This document shows positions 24,201 through 35,436 of a stretch of 64,000 bases of DNA, one piece after another. The stretch comes from Trema orientale (Eukaryota > Streptophyta > Magnoliopsida > Rosales > Cannabaceae): assembly GCA_002914845.1 (NCBI GenBank), contig JXTC01000106.1, forward strand, positions 325,056 to 389,055, given 5' to 3'. Each line of letters starts with the position of its first letter. Within the stretch, counting starts at the first letter, position 1. The notes under the pieces were generated by a model, which did not search any database, was not told the DNA's origin, and saw nothing but the letters and a program-made list of their open reading frames with translations. The position numbers were made by a program, and so were the translations under genes.

Positions 24201-27200
24201 TTTCGAAAATCAGTGTTGATTAATAACATGAGCTTTTATAAAGTCTTATGAAAATCAGATTTCTGTAAGTCATATTTTGTAACTTACAAGTACATGTGAA
24301 ATATTCAAGTATATCATTTCATTTAAGTGGCGCTCTACCTAGTTACTGAAAAGTATATGAGGTAAGTTGATTCTTTTTCACCAGAAGTTGATATTTTTAG
24401 CTAAATTAAATTATTCTATTGTTGAAATTCATTAAAGACTCTTTTGATTTAAGGGTGTATCTTGTACACCCATAGGGTTTGATTCATTCCTTTCAATTAT
24501 TTGTGATTATACAAAGAGAAGTTGATTGATGAACATGTATTTTGCTAAGTGCTTAAGGACTTAGAACTATCTTTTGAGAAAGTTACAGAAACTACGAGTC
24601 CTGGGATAGAAAACCTTGGGTTACACGATTGTGGTTTTACATAAATAGTGATCCAAGGATAGCAATGAGCACAAAAATCTTTATTAAGAAAATGAGTGCT
24701 AGTACATTGTAAGATAAATCATCACAACAAAGATAATAGACAGTTTTATTCATAGAACGTGAGTTCCTCCCACAAAGTGTTGGGAAATTAGTATATAACC
24801 AAAACCAGCCATGAATATAGGTATTCTTTTATAGAGTCCCTTGAGAAAGACTGATAGAAGTCTTCGTGGTGCCTTGTTTGAGGATTAAAACAAGGCATCG
24901 CAGTCCTTTGGTGTGGGAATGAGATGGACTGGAAGAGAGCTCGGGTAACCCTTCAACAAGATGGTCTCCTAGTTGCATCCACACCAGCCCTGTTGACACA
25001 CCATGCAGACTTCGATGTACGAAGGACCAGTGGTGTGGGAAGCTTTTGCAAGCAGGCTGGGGCAGTGTTCAAGGAGACCAACTACTCGATCTCCTCAAGC
25101 ACAGCTTGTAGGAGACGAGGTTACTGTTTTTGCTGCCCTCGAAGGAAGGATGAGGCAGCAAAAACATCCCCCTCTAATGTCTTCTGGAACGGGAGTGGGG
25201 TAAGTTTTCTAAGGAGATACCTAGAGATGAATAAGGATTGAAGATTCATAAATATCTAGGACCTTAAGAAATTTGATTATTCCTGATTTGAAAACACAAA
25301 AATGAGGGTTTAATAGAGACATCTCTCTAAGGATTAAGGAGAGTTTCTGTATAAGAAAAAGACAATAAGAAATAGAGTTTGATATAGAGTCATACTCAAA
25401 GAAAGCTTTTTATAGACCTAGTTTATTAATAATTTATTGACCTAGTGTGGTTTAGCTTTTCAAGAAAAAAAACTCTATCATAGAAATCTCAAGTTAAGAG
25501 GCTGCAACGAGCAAGGTCTTGTTTGAGCCGTGTGCCAACAGCTTGGACAAGACTATGTAATGAATGGCATGGATTTGCCTTGCCCAAGAAAGTCACCATT
25601 ACATGCAAAGATAAAGCGTACAGGTATAGCCATTTGTATATATTTAAATTATAGCTGGTATAACCTGAATGACCCAATGCAGAGTATGCTTTTTGATCCA
25701 ATTTAGTATTGTTTAACTATGACATATTTCTATGCTTTGTCTTTAATATGACTCAGCTAATTTTCTACACAAAATCGTTTTGCATAAGGTAAAGACCAAT
25801 ACCTTACAAATGTGAGTACTTCATGATACAGTTATTGCTAATTCATGATATCAGAATTCTTCAAGATACAGTGTTTTATCATTTGATCTATATGAAAATC
25901 CGAGCATGTTTAAAGTTTGATTAACTGATGCTCTCTTGATAATTATATAACTCATGCACGAGTTAATTGCATCATTAGTTTATAATTCAGGATTTTTTAA
26001 GTACTTGTAAACTTACTATAATATTTTGTATAAGAGAAAATTACATAGTCCTTTGAATATGTGACTTGCAGCTGCCATTTTATTACATTGTTTCCCTATC
26101 ATGTTTGACATACTTAAGGCTACGATATTGTAGTTTATCTGCTTAAGACGTTTTTATGACAGATTTTAGCAATAACTGTTAAGTATTTAGAATCTAATGA
26201 CTAATGATATTCTGTTATTTAGTCATTTTACTACTTATTTGAAAGTTATGATGTTTAATTATGATAACATTTGGTTACATAAGGTTTAAAGACCTGTTAC
26301 CTGGATAACGATTAATCTGAATAAGTTCTTAAATTACCAGATTGAAATGGAGCTGAGATCCCCAAGGGAATTATTGCTTAAGAGCCTAGACTTTTTCCTA
26401 GTTAATTCAGAATTTAAGAATATTTAAGCCTTATCAGATTATTCTTATAGAACCTAAGTATCCTAATTCAAAGGTCATCATAATGTCAGATCTTAAGCAG
26501 AAAGCTAGAATTTTCTTTATTTATGCCATTAAGGTTTCTTGATCATGTCTTCTTGGTGATAATTGGTCATGATATTTATCTTATTCTACGAACAATTTAT
26601 GAGTTTAGTACCCAAAATAGTGACTAATCTAATCAAGTCCTATATTACTGGATCGATTAAAGGGACTATATCAAAGTTCCCCAGTGAGTTTCTTAGCTAA
26701 GAACCTAGAAGTATTTTTTTGAATAACTTAAAGTCCATAAACAGATCTCTTATTTCAGTTTATTTGCCTTTTAAAGTTTAGCTAATCTTTAAGTGAGAAA
26801 GCTGAATTACTAAGACTATAAGTCTCCAAGCAGTGAAATTGAAATTATGAAGTTATGATCTAAGAATTTCGGATCAAGTTTACGAGATAGAATACAGTTA
26901 AGGATAATCTCAAATAACAATTAGCAACACAAGATTAAAACTTCATTCATTGAACAAATAGTACACTGCAAAAGTTATTACAATCAACTTCCTCTTTGGA
27001 TTGAAGGGAGTTCCCAAACACACAGCCTAAGATCATCTTGAAGGCTGGTGTTTTGAGTGCAAAGGACCTTTTCCACATGAGTCATTTGGCTCTTCGGATT
27101 TTATCTGGTGGATTAAAACAAGGCATCGAGGTTATACCCCAAGTGCTGGGTACAACCGATGCAGTAGTAGGTCCTGAGGAGCAGGCAAGGTGGTTTGGAT

Positions 27201-30200
27201 GAAAAGCCCTTGCCAAGAAACCTAAGAAGCAGCTATGGGGTTGCTATTCTTCTTAACTCCATTGGCACCCCATGGCAGGCCTTATTGAAGCCTAAGAAGG
27301 GTTTGAACAACAATAAGGCCGAGAGAGAAGGATGAGGGTGATAAGGATAGGGTAGTATTTAGCCAGGCTAGCTCAATCCCTCCCTCAAGATTGGGCTGTG
27401 AAAGCCACAATCACTACTTCCAATGCCTCCAAAAAAGAGGTAGAGGCATGCAAAACATTCCCTCTATTTTCTTCTATAATAGAAGGGGAATAAATGCTCT
27501 AAGTTGTTACCTAGAGATTGGAATATCTCTTGGCACAACATGAGCTGGTTAGAAACTCATGTGAGAGAACTTGAGGAGTTAAATATATGATTGAGAAGCT
27601 TAAGATACTTGAACATTTCGGATCTATAAGCTAAAAGGTGATACTTAAGGAAAGGCATGGTTTTCTTAAGGAATTTTGCAGAGAACTTTTAATGAAAAAA
27701 TAAGAGGTGTCAAAAGAGTAGAAGGGACCAGATATGAGCTAGAAATGGTTCTAATGTGAAGCTTTTATAGGCTACAAGTATTGATAACGCTATTCAGCAA
27801 GCTTCAACGGGTTTATAGAAATTAGTAGATTATCTGCCGAATTGCTAATAGTAAACCTTGGTAAGAGCAGTTAATTTATTTGAAAAAAGAGAAAGACGCT
27901 ACATGAAGAGCTGCAGCTGTGCTGCTCTATTCGAAAACTGTAAAGTTGGTCCATAAAATTGGTCTTCTTGCTAGAAAAATAAAGTGCAGTAGAGGCTGCA
28001 TGTAAGGCAGACTCTGCTCTGTCCTGCCCGAAGTAGTGTGGTACTATTGCCATGCATAAGGAAGTAATAATAAGCCAAATACTTGTGCCATCTGTATTCT
28101 TTCGTGACTCCCTAGGAGTTGACTCACTTTGTACATGAAATATGCTAGCAAATAGTTTATTTTATATTTGCTGATATCAAAGCAACATGCTACAGTTTTA
28201 TCTGATTAAATATCCAGATTTCATTCACTATACCTTTTGAAGAGTTTTTAATGGTCTAAATCTATTAGTGATGTTTTATCAGATTATTATCCTAGTATTT
28301 TCATATTAATCAGCTTATACAGTTGCTAATCTTATCTTCCTATAAAATTTATGACATTCTGATCTTGACATCGAATGATCATGTTCATGTGTGGAAATTA
28401 AATTATATTTTAAATTCCCTAATTAGACATGCTTTAATGAACTTTGTGATGAGAATTGTAGAGTTCTATTAATTAATGAATACCTGATCTAGCTGTTTTA
28501 TAGCAGGTAACTTTATAATACATTTTCAATTTCAGCTCTACTACTGAGAATTTGTGAATAATCTGATGATCAGCAATATGATTAAGTATGATTAATTAAT
28601 CTAAAGCTTATTTACGACATGCTATCATTCCAAATGGCTGTCGTTTTCTTAGCATGTCGTTTTCTTAAGACGTCGTTTTCTTAAGACATGTTGTTTTCCC
28701 AACATGTCGTTTTTCTCTAAGCCCCTCACATTAAACATGTCATTTCTTATCAATTTTTTTTTTTCACTTAGCATTACTTGCTAGATCCTTTATCCGTTTA
28801 GGCTATCTGAAATTGGTTGCAATCAATTTCAATCAAATCCCTTACTGGATTATGTGTTTATTACTTCAGTCCTAGTTAATTTGTCTTTGGACTAAGTTTA
28901 GTCTTTTGGCCTAATCAACTCTAAAACTGCTATCAAGAATGCCTAGCCTAGAATTTAAATCCTATTTATCAGAGAATTAGCCAGTTTTAAAGTGCATCTG
29001 TTGGTGATATTCTAGAATGCTCAGATCATTATTAAGATCAGATTATTTTGGAAGAATATAAGTTTTAATAATACCTAAGTCCCCATCTTAATGTATTAGT
29101 GCCTCAGATTTTATTTAGGCAGTAATCTTGTACCAGATTTTCTTAAAAACAAGTCAATCATCTTTCAAGGGCTTTCAACCCGATCTACTGATGGAATTCC
29201 TTAGTATTAAGAATAACACAAAAATTGCACCAAGCATATAAGCAAAACAGAAAGTATAAAAGTTCATAAAGTGCAATTTTTATTGATCATCTATAGAGGA
29301 TTATATCAAGATAATCTATAGAGGATTACATCGAGATGATTTATTGACCAGAAAACAGATGGAGGAGCAAAAAGATTTAAAAAAAAAAGAGAATGAAAAA
29401 GGAATAGACATAAAAGTTGCCGATCAGAACCAAGTCTAAAGAAAGACTGGCCGGCAACTCTCCTATCCCTAAGAAGGGGGGAGGGGAAGTAGCGATAACG
29501 AACGTGCCCTTATGACACGTTCGTGGGGAGAAATCCCCAAGTTGAAAAGAGGAGCTCCCCACACTGGAGCTCCCGATACCAGGATTTGAAGGAATCCATG
29601 GCATTTATGGGGAAAAAATGTTAGAAGCTCATGTGTGAGAACAACCCTGCATAATAGACCCTTTAGCAGCCAATGATAGACTCTTCCGAGGAGATGAGAG
29701 TACTTTGCTTGAAAGAGAAACTATTTGCGACTTTAAGTGATATCCAAGGATTGCAGAAAACCATCTTTGGCAATAGGAAAGATTCAGAATCAAAAGGCAC
29801 AAAGGCCATGAGCATTTGGTCTCGGATTCTTGGAAGAGGATTAGTTTTACGAGTGTTGCATGAAGGGATTTGAGGTATGAAGGCTCTGCCTCTTATCCGG
29901 ATACTTATAGCCTTAGGATTTTTGATGTTCTGAGAAGAGGAATAGATAAAGTTTAGAAGGCCAAGAAAACCCTATAGCCGAGAAGAAAGGTGACAGTTGA
30001 GAAGAATAACTATGCTCTTAAAGACTCCTTGAACGGCCAAAACTCTAAAAGACTCATGCATGCACGAGTCTAGCCTTATCCGATACAATTGTGCAACTTT
30101 TCTTGGAGTAAATTAAGCAGATTTGACCGTTTCAATTAAATTAGTTTTATCCTATTTTAAAAAGAATCAGTTTCCTAAAATTACTCCTTTAATGTATTTT

Positions 30201-33200
30201 CTTAATTGTTATTAGGAATAATATTTTAGATATATCCTATTTCTAATTTTTAATATTATCTTGTATGCGTGTATAAGTTGTGCATACTTATGACGTATTA
30301 TTGATTATACAAAATATTTTATTCTTTTAGATATTTGTGAATAGTTTTTAGTGATATGGCATACAAGCTGTATGATTAGAATATTATGCATGGTCAAAAG
30401 AGGGAATAGGGTAAACAACCAAGCCTGTTTTACCCCTGCCCGAGTCTCTGCATGGCCATTCTGGCCTGGAAGTGCAGCAGAGTAGCAGCTATTCCCGAGA
30501 TAGACTGTTCCTTCACATGCAATATTATTTTATTTAAACATTTTGAGCCAAAAGTGGGAACAAACTTCCCTGTTGACATCAGAAAAGAGACAAGTACCTG
30601 TACTAGAAATAGTAGTATACTAAATTGTAGTAAAGTATGACACGAGTATTGGACTGGTTAAATTGAAAGTGACACAAATCCTGGGCTGTTTAAATTAAGA
30701 GTTATAATCTAATCATGGCCCATTTAGTTACCATTTAACCCAATAAGTAACTACACACTAGCATTAGACTATAGATGTCTTATTTTAACTGTTATGTGTG
30801 TACATATTACTTTGTATTGCAACTTCCCATAATGCATCTTTTAGTCAATATTCTATGCATTTGCTAGCTATGATAGAACTGTTCATGAATACAATTATGC
30901 AAATGCTAGCTTATAACATTACATGCATATAGAAGCATGCTCTGCCGTACTGTCCACACTTTATAAAAGCTGAAATAAAGATATATGAGCTGTATGAATT
31001 TAACAGTATGTAAATGCACCTATACAGGCATATCAAGAAAATATTTATACAGCATGCATATTACACGTGTGTTGTAAAGTATATACAATTTTCAGCTATT
31101 TTTATATTTATTAAAAACAAATGATAAAAATGATATGTACATAGTTACTTTCCATGAACTATCATTATCTGGACAGAATGGACTAATTTTTATCTGAGGA
31201 CAAGGTGTGTATGTACATTGACTGCTAAACAAGTACATAATCTTTTAGCCTGACTTTATAATAATGATTAGAGAATAATGTGCTGAAAATATTAGCATGT
31301 TGCTGCACTTAACATATTATCTAGATGTTGAGTAATGTGGATCATATGATATAGTAAACAGTTACAGGTTGTACAAGGTTTAAGTTATAATTGTCTTATT
31401 TTAGGGACTTTTCCTACTCCAACCAGAGTCCTTAAGAGTGAACGGACATGCTTTAGAAGTAGTAATACTGTGTGACAATATATGCATGAGTGAAATGGAT
31501 CTTTGATTAACTTGAGTATATAATTACTACCACTAAACACACAGGATGCATGAGATTACAAATTTTATGTGAAGAGCTAAAATCATCTTGATGCACGCAT
31601 AAGCTATGTTGTATGTTTCATAGTTTAGCTATTAAGGTGTGATTTTATACTTCCCTTGTAACTCGGGCTTTTTAGAAAAAGAGTGAATTTTCACATTTTT
31701 GTCAGAAGAGGTATTCTTTGGAAGATGATAAAGTTAAAGCCAAAGAAAGGAAAGGAAGTTGCCTTGCTTTATTTATTAGAAGTTTAAGTTACAAAACCCG
31801 GAACTACCGCTGTTCCTTTGACTGAACTTCTTTCAAGTACACTTACATAGAGTATATTATATGTGTACTTCACAAGGTCACTCACAAACACATCAAACAC
31901 TCAGAAACAACACAAACATATCCATTAAACGTCAACACAAGCTGCCAGCAACAAGAGAATAAGCTCTTAGCTTCTGATAGTAGAGTGAACCTTGAGGAGA
32001 AACTACCTCTTAGAGGATACATAGGTGAATCCCTTCTACGGTTCCTGCGAGTAGGGAATGGGTTTGAAGAAGAAGAAGAAGAACCAGTAGAGTGAGTAAA
32101 CATCGGAATGGTGACAATGCTCTCTCTTAGGTTGAAGTACATAGATTTCCAGCGGGAAATCTCTTCATGAGCCGCTTGCAAATTATTCTGTGCGCTAACT
32201 AAATTAGCTTCTAAGTTAGCTATTTTGTCGCCAACATGAGTTTCAATGTCAAAAATATACTGAGAGGTAAAAGTAGACTTAGACTCTAAAGAGGCAATAT
32301 GGTTCTTGTAAAAAGTTATCTCCTCTGTAGTCTTGTGTTGAAGGCTGATAAGTTGTTCATCTAAGGATGTGATGTGGTCATACAACTCAGAGGCTAAGTT
32401 AGGATTGCGCCTTATTTCTGATAAAGTAGGGAATCCAACTATGGATTGATTTTCAGAATCATCAGAGTCATCAAGGTCAATGATTTTGGCTGAAGTAGAA
32501 GCATAAGGAGAATTTGGAAAGTTTCCTATGTGAGAATAATTCATGGAGAAAGAAGATGATGAATCGGGAAAAGGATGAGAAGAAGAAATGGGTACGAATT
32601 TCACATTAATGAATTGAAGATGCATTGTATGAGGACAGAGAACTAAACTATGAAGCTATTTATAGAAGAACTGAGTGAGTTCTGAGGAATGGTCACATTC
32701 CTCATAACTCAGGGGACTTAATGTTCCCGGGTAAATTCCTAATTAATATTCAAAATGGATTAGTTTTGTTAGATGCTAAGATAAATTGATGGAATTGTAT
32801 AATGATAGTTTAAGAGTTTTTATTTGTTCTGATTTGAAGTATTAATATCCTATTATACGGATATTATCTAAGGGTGTTAAAGTGAGGTCTTATGTGCAAA
32901 GTTGAAAGAGCTCTTGAGTCATTGTTTCATGCAGACTCAACAAGGGTGAAACTAGCTGGTTTTGCTGCTTTGGGACACGGTTTTGAGGTGAAACTGTTTA
33001 GGTGTCAATGGCTGAGTAAATCCCAAGAGAATATACAGAATTCAAGGGATTTTTCAGCAAAATAGGATGGAATTCTATAGCTGATTTTGTGAAAAACCGG
33101 CTGCAGTACCTGATTTTTAACAAACTAAACAGAAACAGCTTGCCACTTGGCAAGGCTGTCTCACTCTAATCATTGCAGAATATTCCTTCTCCCCTACTGT

Positions 33201-34495
33201 AATGATTGCTATTTAATGCTATAAAAGGAACTGAAATTCCTTCTATAAAGGGGAGAGGACGTTGGCCTATTTTTTCAGCTTGCTTTCTGCTCTAAAAATA
33301 TATACATTCTTCTCTTTGTCTTCTGATTTTTAGTACTAATATCCCTCAGAAGTTGACGGCCACTCATACACTAAAAAAAAATCCCTTCACCTGATTATTT
33401 AAATACACTCTCTAAATATTATATATATCAGTTTTGGTACCTAATTTCATTACTACAACCTTATACTACCATTTTAATATCATACCGGCCACCAATAAAT
33501 ACTGTTTTTCATGATTCATTATATGATCAGTCTATTTTTCATGCATGCAACAGCTATGGGTTTGATATACTCTTCGGACTAAGTATCCTTAAGCTAAGTT
33601 CTCTTTTCCCTTCCTATTTTTATCCTATATATATGCATGTATATACCATATGCTTTAAAAACCAAAAGCTGATCATATTATACTAAGGCACACATCTTTA
33701 ATATAATTATTAAAGCTTCGTACCTAATGTATTCAATCAAGCTCATTTCAGTGGCTGATTAAGTTTTTGATCACTACTGAGTAGAGCAACATTTTCACTT
33801 TTGAAACAACCATCCATTCATGAGCATCTGAATTTTAAACTTTCATTGCATTTGAAGAACTTTGTGAAGATTGAGCCATCCAAAGGCCCCATTCACTATG
33901 TTCATAGAAATTTTCTTTTAAGTATTTCTAAAAGTATTATTTTCACTCTTTGCTTGCTGTTATGTATAATTTTCAAGTCTATTAGTTCTGTTGGTTATTA
34001 AAATGTTCATATAGTTTATCTAAAAATCTATCTAAATCATATATCCTAGAATTTTATGCTCAATTATGATATATTATGTTGTCTTAATCTTTGAGTAACC
34101 AGCAAGTAATCACATATCTTCAAAAATCAAAATTTACCACGAACACAGTTTATTTCTCATTAAAATCTTTTGGTTTGAAACTTAATATCATACTTCAAAC
34201 TAAAAGACTGTTCACACCAACTACATAAGAACTAAGGACTCAGTAATATTCTACAATATTTTTGTACGTGTGTAAATGAAATAGACTTTTGAATGCACAA
34301 TCAATCAATAAAGGATGGAAATAAAGGAAGTTTACCGTTTGTCTGATCTTCATGGCAATCAAACAGTCCGGTGCTCCATGGTCTTCCAAGCGGCTGGTTT
34401 TGGTTCGTTTTATAATTCGGAGCTACTGAGCCAACGGGTTCACCCGTATGTGGAACTTCCTTGCCCTGAACCTCCTCGTCCTCGACCTGACCCAT
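14496..34495 (-). CDS. PLAC8-family (plant cadmium resistance/cell number regulator-like) protein, gene split by a retrotransposon
   Basis: Four coding exons join in phase: 34336-34495, 15226-15297, 14684-14896 and 14496-14587 (537 nt, 178 aa). All junctions are GT-AG. Exon 1 ends G|gtaaac and exon 2 begins CC, giving an alanine codon across the 19-kb intron. The start is ATG 34493-34495, preceded by TATAAAAT at 34592-34599. Motifs in order are [14 protein letters not shown] (about residues 38-51), [15 protein letters not shown], a hydrophobic stretch with [23 protein letters not shown], and [13 protein letters not shown], then a Gln-rich tail. In the family, related small membrane proteins move cadmium or zinc out of cells or influence organ size. 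Here the usual CCxxxxCPC motif has lost its first cysteines (AVMTAFLPC), so metal transport is uncertain. The 18.6-kb Tat element in intron 1 lies in the opposite orientation and may reduce or alter expression. Confidence 0.82.
15298..15529. other. Native intron 1 sequence left of the retroelement
   Basis: It follows the exon 2 acceptor (ttttggcag) and ends with the target duplication cagtt at 15525-15529. Together with 34146-34335 this is about 0.42 kb, the probable size of the intron before insertion. Confidence 0.75.
15530..16953 (+). repeat. Tat element 5' LTR
   Basis: Same length as 32722-34145 and very similar throughout. It contains TATAAAA at 16028-16034, which places the U3/R boundary near 16060. 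A 66-codon ORF (16609-16809) is kept in the other LTR too. Confidence 0.95.
16028..16034 (+). promoter_or_regulatory. LTR TATA box
   Basis: TATAAAA in the context taatgctataaaaggaact, conserved at 33220-33226 in the 3' LTR. The 3' LTR copy points towards exon 1 of the split PLAC8 gene but on the opposite strand, so it could drive antisense transcripts into that exon. Confidence 0.65.
16964..16980 (+). other. Probable Tat element primer binding site
   Basis: ggcgactccactaggga lies ten bases after the LTR end and has the look of a tRNA 3'-end complement. Ogre-like elements use tRNA-Arg; I could not confirm which tRNA pairs here. Confidence 0.45.
17116..18144 (+). pseudogene. Tat element gag
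   Basis: The ATG at 17116 starts a proline-rich head ([17 protein letters not shown]), then an Ala/Pro/Thr linker, then the retrotransposon gag domain (about residues 190-320: [31 protein letters not shown]). The frame stops at TAA 18142-18144. The continuation ([20 protein letters not shown]) lies in the next frame, so a one-base indel near 18140 separates gag from the zinc-binding region and protease. The product would be a capsid-like protein without its nucleic-acid-binding tail. Confidence 0.85.
18143..19405 (+). pseudogene. Tat element gag C-terminus and aspartic protease
   Basis: The frame holds a Cys/His knuckle-like stretch ([15 protein letters not shown]) and then a retropepsin with the active-site motif [11 protein letters not shown] (DNGSS at 18860-18874) and the later LLGRPWIH. 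It ends at a TGA (19403-19405) that the following pol frame reads straight past, so this is a nonsense mutation rather than a natural end. The protease would cut the gag-pol polyprotein in the virus-like particle. Confidence 0.85.
19406..23074 (+). pseudogene. Tat element pol: reverse transcriptase, RNase H and integrase
   Basis: One frame with stops at 19904-19906 and 22877-22879 and its natural end at 23072-23074. RT has [20 protein letters not shown] and YVDD (20213-20224). RNase H follows, then a second RNase H ([36 protein letters not shown]). Integrase has the HHCC finger ([11 protein letters not shown]...CEACQ) and the D-D-E residues in SLDLIG, TDNGTPF and [11 protein letters not shown]. 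The C-terminal domain ([11 protein letters not shown]) lies after the last stop. The TAA at 19904 falls at the start of RT ([17 protein letters not shown]), so no functional polymerase can be made. Confidence 0.93.
23075..31881 (+). other. Long non-coding 3' region of the Tat element
   Basis: About 8.8 kb with no convincing ORF, as is usual for Tat/Ogre elements. It contains a tandem array (23571-23724) and, upstream of it, four degenerate copies of catatgattatgcgg (23355-23540). The 18-mer gattaaaacaaggcatcg is shared by 24883-24900 and 27111-27128, inside longer, weakly similar blocks. A short run of catgtcgttttctta units lies at 28640-28740. A purine-rich aggggactt near 24073 copies the core of the real polypurine tract at 32711. 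Confidence 0.7.
23571..23724 (+). repeat. 26-28-bp tandem array in the Tat element
   Basis: About six units of the type caagcaattcaaagtcttgg plus aagcccc. The units are directly adjacent with no spacers. Frames read across it are repeat artefacts. Confidence 0.85.
31882..32625 (-). CDS. Antisense ORF of the Tat element
   Basis: A 247-codon frame runs opposite to gag-pol just before the 3' LTR. The N-terminus is Ser-rich with an acidic patch ([13 protein letters not shown]). The middle, about residues 75-165, has heptad-like spacing that suggests a coiled coil ([29 protein letters not shown]). A basic stretch RRNRRRDS follows. TATAAATA on the same strand (32657-32664) lies 32 bp before the ATG; if start sites follow it by the usual 25-30 bp, Met28 (MNYSHIG) may be the working start. 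Antisense ORFs at this place are known in Tat-group elements such as Retand, with unknown function. It lies in the sense direction of the host PLAC8 gene. Confidence 0.7.
   Translation of the reverse strand: MHLQFINVKFVPISSSHPFPDSSSSFSMNYSHIGNFPNSPYASTSAKIIDLDDSDDSENQSIVGFPTLSEIRRNPNLASELYDHITSLDEQLISLQHKTTEEITFYKNHIASLESKSTFTSQYIFDIETHVGDKIANLEANLVSAQNNLQAAHEEISRWKSMYFNLRESIVTIPMFTHSTGSSSSSSNPFPTRRNRRRDSPMYPLRGSFSSRFTLLSEAKSLFSCCWQLVLTFNGYVCVVSECLMCL
32657..32664 (-). promoter_or_regulatory. TATA box for the antisense ORF
   Basis: TATAAATA on the minus strand, 32 bp upstream of the ORF's first ATG and inside the element, close to the polypurine tract. Confidence 0.55.
32711..32721 (+). other. 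Tat element polypurine tract
   Basis: aggggacttaa is immediately followed by the 3' LTR start tgttcccggg. Confidence 0.7.
32722..34145 (+). repeat. Tat element 3' LTR
   Basis: A 1424-bp copy of 15530-16953. It ends gaaca and abuts the target duplication cagtt at 34146-34150. TATAAAA is kept at 33220-33226. Confidence 0.95.
34336..34495 (-). CDS. PLAC8-family gene, exon 1
   Basis: It codes for a hydrophilic N-terminus ([11 protein letters not shown]...) and the family entry motif [10 protein letters not shown], and stops at the donor cg|gtaaac. I chose ATG 34493-34495 because the frame upstream has no ATG (only GTG at 34565-34567) and because a TATA box lies about 100 bp upstream. The relic at 13 kb has an alignable exon with an earlier ATG, so a lost start codon upstream is possible. 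Confidence 0.8.
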
Positions 34496-34591
34496 TTGGT
34501 CAGTTGTACTATGCTGATCAGTTGGTGTGTTCAACTTGGCTTTCAGACAAATAAGCAATATATCCACTCTCCAAGCTTCGGGTATAGCTTG

Positions 34592-34599
34592 ATTTTATA
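34592..34599 (-). promoter_or_regulatory. TATA box of the PLAC8-family gene
   Basis: TATAAAAT on the minus strand, about 100 bp before the proposed ATG. It implies a 5' untranslated leader of roughly 70 nt. Confidence 0.5.
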
Positions 34600-35436
34600 T
34601 TCCTTGTTATGTCAGTCTCTTCTGTATATCGAAAAATTCTAATGACTTTTCAAATTTTTTAAAGTCAACGACGTGAGGCATCTCCTCTGTAATGGGTCCC
34701 ATTGAGTCTACCATTAGCATACTTCTGTACCTTTTCGAAACTTTCAAAGACAAACTGGGAATGCATATAGATTTTATTTTAATCTACAACTTGTAAGCAT
34801 GTATTGCCACGAAGTTATCCTAAACATAATTGAGTAGCCTTTTTACATTGGGGCCACTCTATATAAAAAGGAACAATATCGTAGTGTAAACAGTCAAGTT
34901 AGCCAACAGAAATAAAAGTTTGATGATAGACACCAAAAATTGTATTAAAAAAAAAAAAGAAAAAAGAAAAAAGAGAGATAAAATCAAGACAAGGTTTCAA
35001 CGATTTTCATGCCCAATCTCGAGTATTAGGACTTCACTGCATATCAGTCTACAAGCAAAATAGCCAACTTGGTTTGGCTTCCTTCAGCAACCAAATTTGA
35101 CAATGTTGAAAGAAGAAACTAAACAAATCAATAGACATGACGATTGGTGATCCAGAATCCAATATAAATACTTTTTTAAGGGTAAAGTCAAACAATGAGG
35201 AAACAATTTTTCAATATCTTAACATACAAAGTCAAATATGACATGTGGTCACTAGTTACAGTACGAAGATTGTACAAAAAGCAGACTCTTTATTGCGACC
35301 CAATCCATACATGATGCAACCATATCTGATAAAACCATTTAACAAGTTGATTATTGTCTCTGTAAACTAGTGTTTAATAATAATTTCGCAATTCCCACCA
35401 AAGTCTTGTCTAAGAAGGCTGATGGAATAAGGCACA
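34600..35436. other. Spacer between the PLAC8 gene and CCMH
   Basis: It holds the 5' flank of the PLAC8-family gene on the left and the probable 3' untranslated region of CCMH on the right. There is a purine-rich run near 34950-34980. No further gene is supported. Confidence 0.45.

Larger units (their letters stand above)
15530..34145 (+). mobile_element. Ty3/gypsy (Tat-type) LTR retrotransposon, 18.6 kb
   Basis: Both LTRs are 1424 bp (15530-16953 and 32722-34145), beginning TGTTCCCGGG and ending gaaca. The target duplication cagtt is perfect (15525-15529, 34146-34150). Inside, in order, are a primer site, gag, protease, reverse transcriptase, two RNase H regions, integrase, about 8.8 kb of non-coding sequence, an antisense ORF and a polypurine tract. 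The second, archaeal-like RNase H ([16 protein letters not shown]) and the antisense ORF before the 3' LTR are marks of the Tat group (Ogre/Retand). The LTRs differ at a few positions per hundred, so the insertion is not brand new. Gag-pol is broken by one frameshift and three stops. Confidence 0.95.

Noticed and set aside
24924-25241. 105-codon ORF with several cysteines
   Set aside because: It lies in the non-coding tail of the Tat element, has no family features, overlaps another frame equally open, and its block is repeated at 27.1-27.5 kb without an ORF.
32650-32720. TATA at 32657 as a promoter for the PLAC8 exons 2-4
   Set aside because: It is on the right strand, but more than 17 kb of element sequence lies before exon 2. 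The adjacent antisense ORF is the simpler target.
34496-34567. Upstream extension of the PLAC8 exon 1 frame to 34567
   Set aside because: The extension begins with GTG, not ATG. The TATA box position and the first in-frame ATG favour a start at 34495.
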